The position numbers were made by a program, and so were the translations under genes. Under the pieces are notes generated by a model that saw only the letters and a list, made by a program, of their open reading frames with translations, had not been told where the DNA came from and ran no database searches. A stretch of 64,000 nucleotides of DNA from Hominiventricola aquisgranensis (GTDB lineage: Bacteria; Bacillota; Clostridia; Lachnospirales; Lachnospiraceae): contig NZ_JBBMFC010000005.1 of NCBI RefSeq assembly GCF_040096225.1, positions 1-64,000 of the forward strand. The letters run 5' to 3'. This document shows positions 61,107 through 64,000 of this stretch, piece after piece. The first letter of the stretch is position 1; each line of letters opens with the position of its first letter.

Positions 61107-62401
61107 GCGTCGAACAGATGACAGTTTCCTTCCGCATCAAAAGGAATTTCCTCAAGTTCAGAAAGGATCTCAAACCTTGGATCATTTTTCACTTCATCCA
61201 GCAGTGCTTCAGAAACCCATATTTCATTCAGATCCAGAGTGTTCTTTATCGCGATCACTTTTTCTTTTCCTTTCTCTACACGACAGCATAAACGCAGCAT
61301 AACGCCCACTGCCTCTTGATCCGTCTGTGCCACGATCGGAATCTTTACGATCGGAGTTACCATTTTTGATGTAAATGCATTCATATACATCTGCCGGAAA
61401 TCCGCTTTTGCCAGCAGTTTCTGCGGAATTACATCTGCAAGTCCCATTCCCACAGCATTTCCATGAGATTCCTCTGAAACATCCAGAAGTGCCATTCGCT
61501 GATAATCCGGGCCGCCTGTCATTCCCGGAACCGCAAATCTTCCCATGATGTTCGGATCCATACCATCACCGCTGTAATTCTTTCCTGTCTTGTTCACCAG
61601 CAATGCATCAAAATGATCAATCATGATCTTAGACATCCACTCATTTGCTTTCACCAGCAGTTCTGCTTCTCTCTGCTGGAATGTAGCACCTGGAATCGCC
61701 TCGATAAGTGCTGTATCCTCATATGCATTTTCAACAATTCCCAGACCAAACATCAGCTTTGCCTTTTTTCTGATCACATTGTATGCATCTGGCAACAAAG
61801 TGGCAAATTTATCTGCACCATAAGAATGCAGAGACTCAGCACCTTTCTGCTTACCGGCTCCGATTGCCATCATCTTCATCAGACCACTTTCTGTCTTTCC
61901 ACGGAAGGCCGTATGACATTTAATACGGTTCACCGGAATGATTCCATCCGCAGCCAGTGCATTGCGGTCAAAATAGATCTTTACGCCATAATCTGTCTCG
62001 CCCACAAGTTCCGGATCCATATTGCATCGAATCTCGACTCCCATGGTCTCCTCTGTGATTCCATAAGACTCCAGCAGCAGTCGCTGACCTTTTTCCGTAG
62101 CTCCTCCATGGCTGGCCATTGCCGGTACAATAAACGGCTCTGCACCTCTTTTTTTCAGTTCCTGGATCAATGTATAAATAATGGTGTTAATATGCGCGAT
62201 TCCTCTGCTTCCAGCAAGAACTGCAATCTGCATTCCCGGTTTGATCAACTGATTGATTTCCGGCTTTGCCACTTCTCTTCTTACACATTCTTCCACATCA
62301 TCCACACTTGGACAATCAAAAACCTGTTTTACCTTTACCATCTTTGGAAAGCTTTTATAATCCAGATCTCCAAACATGTTTTCTCCAAATGTTACTTCCA
62401 T
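61103..62401 (-). CDS. LarA-like (DUF2088) protein, nickel-pincer racemase superfamily
   Basis: A 432-residue member of the lactate racemase LarA superfamily. Residues equivalent to the LarA site can be followed: SHGGATEKGQ (His that binds the pincer cofactor or substrate), RIKCHTAFRGKTESGL (His and Lys) and GAESLHSYG (His). The usual N-terminal DDxTRP motif is replaced by AGSRGIAHI, so the substrate probably differs from lactate. It would need the LarB/C/E cofactor route elsewhere in the genome. AGGAGG precedes the ATG. It is 12 bases after the cyclase-family gene and in line with a sugar-type ABC permease. Confidence 0.82.
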   Translation of the reverse strand: MEVTFGENMFGDLDYKSFPKMVKVKQVFDCPSVDDVEECVRREVAKPEINQLIKPGMQIAVLAGSRGIAHINTIIYTLIQELKKRGAEPFIVPAMASHGGATEKGQRLLLESYGITEETMGVEIRCNMDPELVGETDYGVKIYFDRNALAADGIIPVNRIKCHTAFRGKTESGLMKMMAIGAGKQKGAESLHSYGADKFATLLPDAYNVIRKKAKLMFGLGIVENAYEDTALIEAIPGATFQQREAELLVKANEWMSKIMIDHFDALLVNKTGKNYSGDGMDPNIMGRFAVPGMTGGPDYQRMALLDVSEESHGNAVGMGLADVIPQKLLAKADFRQMYMNAFTSKMVTPIVKIPIVAQTDQEAVGVMLRLCCRVEKGKEKVIAIKNTLDLNEIWVSEALLDEVKNDPRFEILSELEEIPFDAEGNCHLFDA

Positions 62402-62413
62402 GTTTCCATCCTC

Positions 62414-63118
62414 CTACACAATTGCAATCACACGAACTGGTGATCCGGTTGCTCCTTTTATTTTCAAGGGTGATGCTATAATGCTGCATCTTGGTTTTCC
62501 AATCTTCTCCAAATTTTTAAGATTCTCAATAATATAAATGCCATTTGGTAGAAATGTCCTGTGTCCGATAAACTCAGATGTTGACAGATCATATGGATCT
62601 ATGAGATCCAGATCCATACTCTCTACTCCGACCAGACGAATCTTTTTCTCCAGAAAATAATCTGCCACACTTCTGGTGATATAGGGCCATTTTCTGTTCA
62701 GGAATTTTTCCTCTGGATCATTTAATTCCCAATATCTCGAAAATCGTGTCATAAGAAGAACTGCATCACCTTCACGAATAGTTTCTCCGGATTCTTTTTC
62801 CCATTTTTCCACATCACTTCGCTCAATGGGTGCACCATCTTCCAGATGACGCAGATCTACTACCACTGCTGTTCCCATAATGACTCCGGGATCTACCTGC
62901 TCCACTGTGATACCATCCTGTACAAAATGAAACGGAGCATCAATATGAGTTCCGGAATGAGGACAGAATGTAATCTTCTCAACATTAATCACATTTCCTT
63001 CATCCATTCGCTTGAAAAATTCAAGTTTAGGATCTGGAAAACCAACCGGTGCCGGGATTCCCGGTTCCAGCATCTGGCTCAGATCGACAATACGGTCTCC
63101 AACAATTTCATATCTCAT
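62414..63118 (-). CDS. cyclase family protein (kynurenine formamidase-like hydrolase)
   Basis: A 234-residue metal-dependent hydrolase of the cyclase (PF04199) family. The zinc motif is HSGTHIDAPFHF (about residues 54-65), preceded by VDLSQMLEPGIPAP; later VGVESMDLDLID and HRTFLPNGIYIIENL match the family. Members open amide or lactone-like rings (formylkynurenine, isatin, others). The start overlaps the permease stop by four bases (ATGA), tying this enzyme to an uptake system. Substrate is probably the imported compound or its derivative. Confidence 0.86.
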   Translation of the reverse strand: MRYEIVGDRIVDLSQMLEPGIPAPVGFPDPKLEFFKRMDEGNVINVEKITFCPHSGTHIDAPFHFVQDGITVEQVDPGVIMGTAVVVDLRHLEDGAPIERSDVEKWEKESGETIREGDAVLLMTRFSRYWELNDPEEKFLNRKWPYITRSVADYFLEKKIRLVGVESMDLDLIDPYDLSTSEFIGHRTFLPNGIYIIENLKNLEKIGKPRCSIIASPLKIKGATGSPVRVIAIV

Positions 63119-64000
63119 GCGTTTTCCCTTCCTTTCCTGATCTCTGCATTTTTCTCATCCTTGATCTTAGTTGCGCGGTTCCGCTTGGTGATCACAGCCC
63201 AGGATACCGCAACGATCAGCATTAAGCCCTGAAGCAGCGGCTCAACAAAATATGCCGCGCCCATCTGCTGCAAGCCGGATACTACCGTTGCCATCAGAAG
63301 AACAGAGCAAACAGTTCCCCACACATTAGACTTACCTGACTTAAACGCAACCGAACTCATCAATGCACCGGCAAATGAATTCATCAGGTAATTAGGTCCT
63401 ACGGAAGTCTGTCCTACACGAAATACGGATGCCATCATAATAGATGCCATAGCTACGATAACTCCGGAACATACAAATGCCAGCAGCATATATTTCTTGG
63501 AAGAAATACCTGTCAGATTTGCCGCTTTCTCATTGGATCCCAGAAAATACAGGCAGCGGCCAGCCGGCAGAAATTCCATACAGATGTAGACAATGATCGC
63601 AATCATCATTGTAATAATAAATGTTGTCGGAATAATTCCCCATGTTGAGTTAATACTTAAAAATGCCTGGGGAAGACCTGAACCCAATACCTGCTTTCCG
63701 TCTGTGTACCAGTACGCAATACCATACACTACATATCCGACACCAAGCGTTGCGATGAAAGAATGGATTCCGATCCTGGTAATCAGAATACCATTGATCA
63801 GTCCGATCAGTGCTCCGCATACCAGAATGATCATAACAACCACCGGCCACGGCAACCCCTGCTGGCAGATCAGTCCTACCGTCAGAATATGAAGCAGACA
63901 CGAACTGTATCCCGCAGACAGATCAAAGTGTCCTGCTGCTATGGGAATGGTTACTGCGATTGCCAGCAGCACTACAATTGCCTGATAATTTAAGATTGAT
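63115..64000 (-). CDS. ABC transporter permease (RbsC-like), 5' end beyond the window
   Basis: A BPD_transp_2 permease of the ribose/xylose type, open to the window edge (the frame continues through 64000). IPIAAGHFDLSAGYSSCLL is the conserved TM segment, GLINGILITRIGIHSFIATL and LGSNEKAANLTGIS are family marks. The missing part should be the first 20-60 residues. Its 3' end overlaps the cyclase-family gene by four bases. Binding protein and ATPase genes are expected upstream, outside this window. Confidence 0.88.
   Translation of the reverse strand, partial: SILNYQAIVVLLAIAVTIPIAAGHFDLSAGYSSCLLHILTVGLICQQGLPWPVVVMIILVCGALIGLINGILITRIGIHSFIATLGVGYVVYGIAYWYTDGKQVLGSGLPQAFLSINSTWGIIPTTFIITMMIAIIVYICMEFLPAGRCLYFLGSNEKAANLTGISSKKYMLLAFVCSGVIVAMASIMMASVFRVGQTSVGPNYLMNSFAGALMSSVAFKSGKSNVWGTVCSVLLMATVVSGLQQMGAAYFVEPLLQGLMLIVAVSWAVITKRNRATKIKDEKNAEIRKGRENA

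Overview
The window looks like a chromosomal stretch of a spore-forming, gut-type Lachnospiraceae (Blautia/Ruminococcus-like Firmicute). The main reasons are the clostridial gene order nusB-xseA-xseB-ispA-dxs-tlyA-nadK-argR-recN-spoIVB, a T-box leader, strong AGGAGG ribosome binding sites, sigma-A promoters with 17-bp spacers, and small families such as DUF4250 and DUF3783. Genus is an inference. I saw no rRNA, tRNA, CRISPR array or intact insertion sequence.

Layout. 1-4.5 kb: a broken Rpn/PDDEXK nuclease-transposase gene, two convergent MATE transporters and a hicAB toxin-antitoxin pair between them. 4.5-17 kb: two aminopeptidases (M24 and M18), a TrpXYZ-like ABC importer, a polar amino acid ABC importer, a cytidylate-kinase-like protein, an FAD oxidoreductase and SpoIVB. 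17-28 kb: the recN-to-nusB housekeeping operon (DNA repair, isoprenoid precursors, NAD kinase, ArgR), an Asp23 protein and release factor 3. 28-37.5 kb: envelope genes (PAP2, GT2, UDP-galactopyranose mutase), mutY, sfsA, a HAD phosphatase, an AAA/PDDEXK protein, an amidohydrolase and an M23 peptidase. 37.6-46.9 kb: cold shock protein, cell-wall amidase, DUF3783, a Na+:alanine symporter behind a structured leader, and a T-box controlled operon aspS-gatC-gatA-gatB for indirect aminoacylation. 46.9-55.1 kb: membrane glycosyltransferase-like proteins, dapF, an ANTAR regulator with glnA, and a Cys/Pro repeat protein divergent from glnA. 55.2-64 kb: a catabolic-looking region with two sister FCD-GntR regulators, a Rossmann dehydrogenase, a split transketolase, a LarA-like protein, a cyclase-family hydrolase and a sugar-type ABC permease that runs off the end.

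The most interesting material is non-coding. Two 150-175 bp intergenic elements (17092-17238 and 32846-33020) are each closed by a perfect terminal inverted repeat and hold three internal hairpin arms. A 128-nt rod-like hairpin lies upstream of the TrpX-like gene. A roughly 120-nt structured leader followed by a terminator precedes the Na+:alanine symporter and matches no riboswitch class I can recall. The glnA promoter and the promoter of the Cys/Pro repeat gene share one -35 box back to back, and glnA also carries an early terminator hairpin with an ANTAR pseudo-receiver gene downstream. Operator-like palindromes or repeats sit at the transketolase, hicAB, MATE and polar amino acid ABC promoters.

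Limits: everything was read by eye. Family names rest on recognised motifs and recalled family knowledge, and RNA structures are hand-paired, not folded by program.
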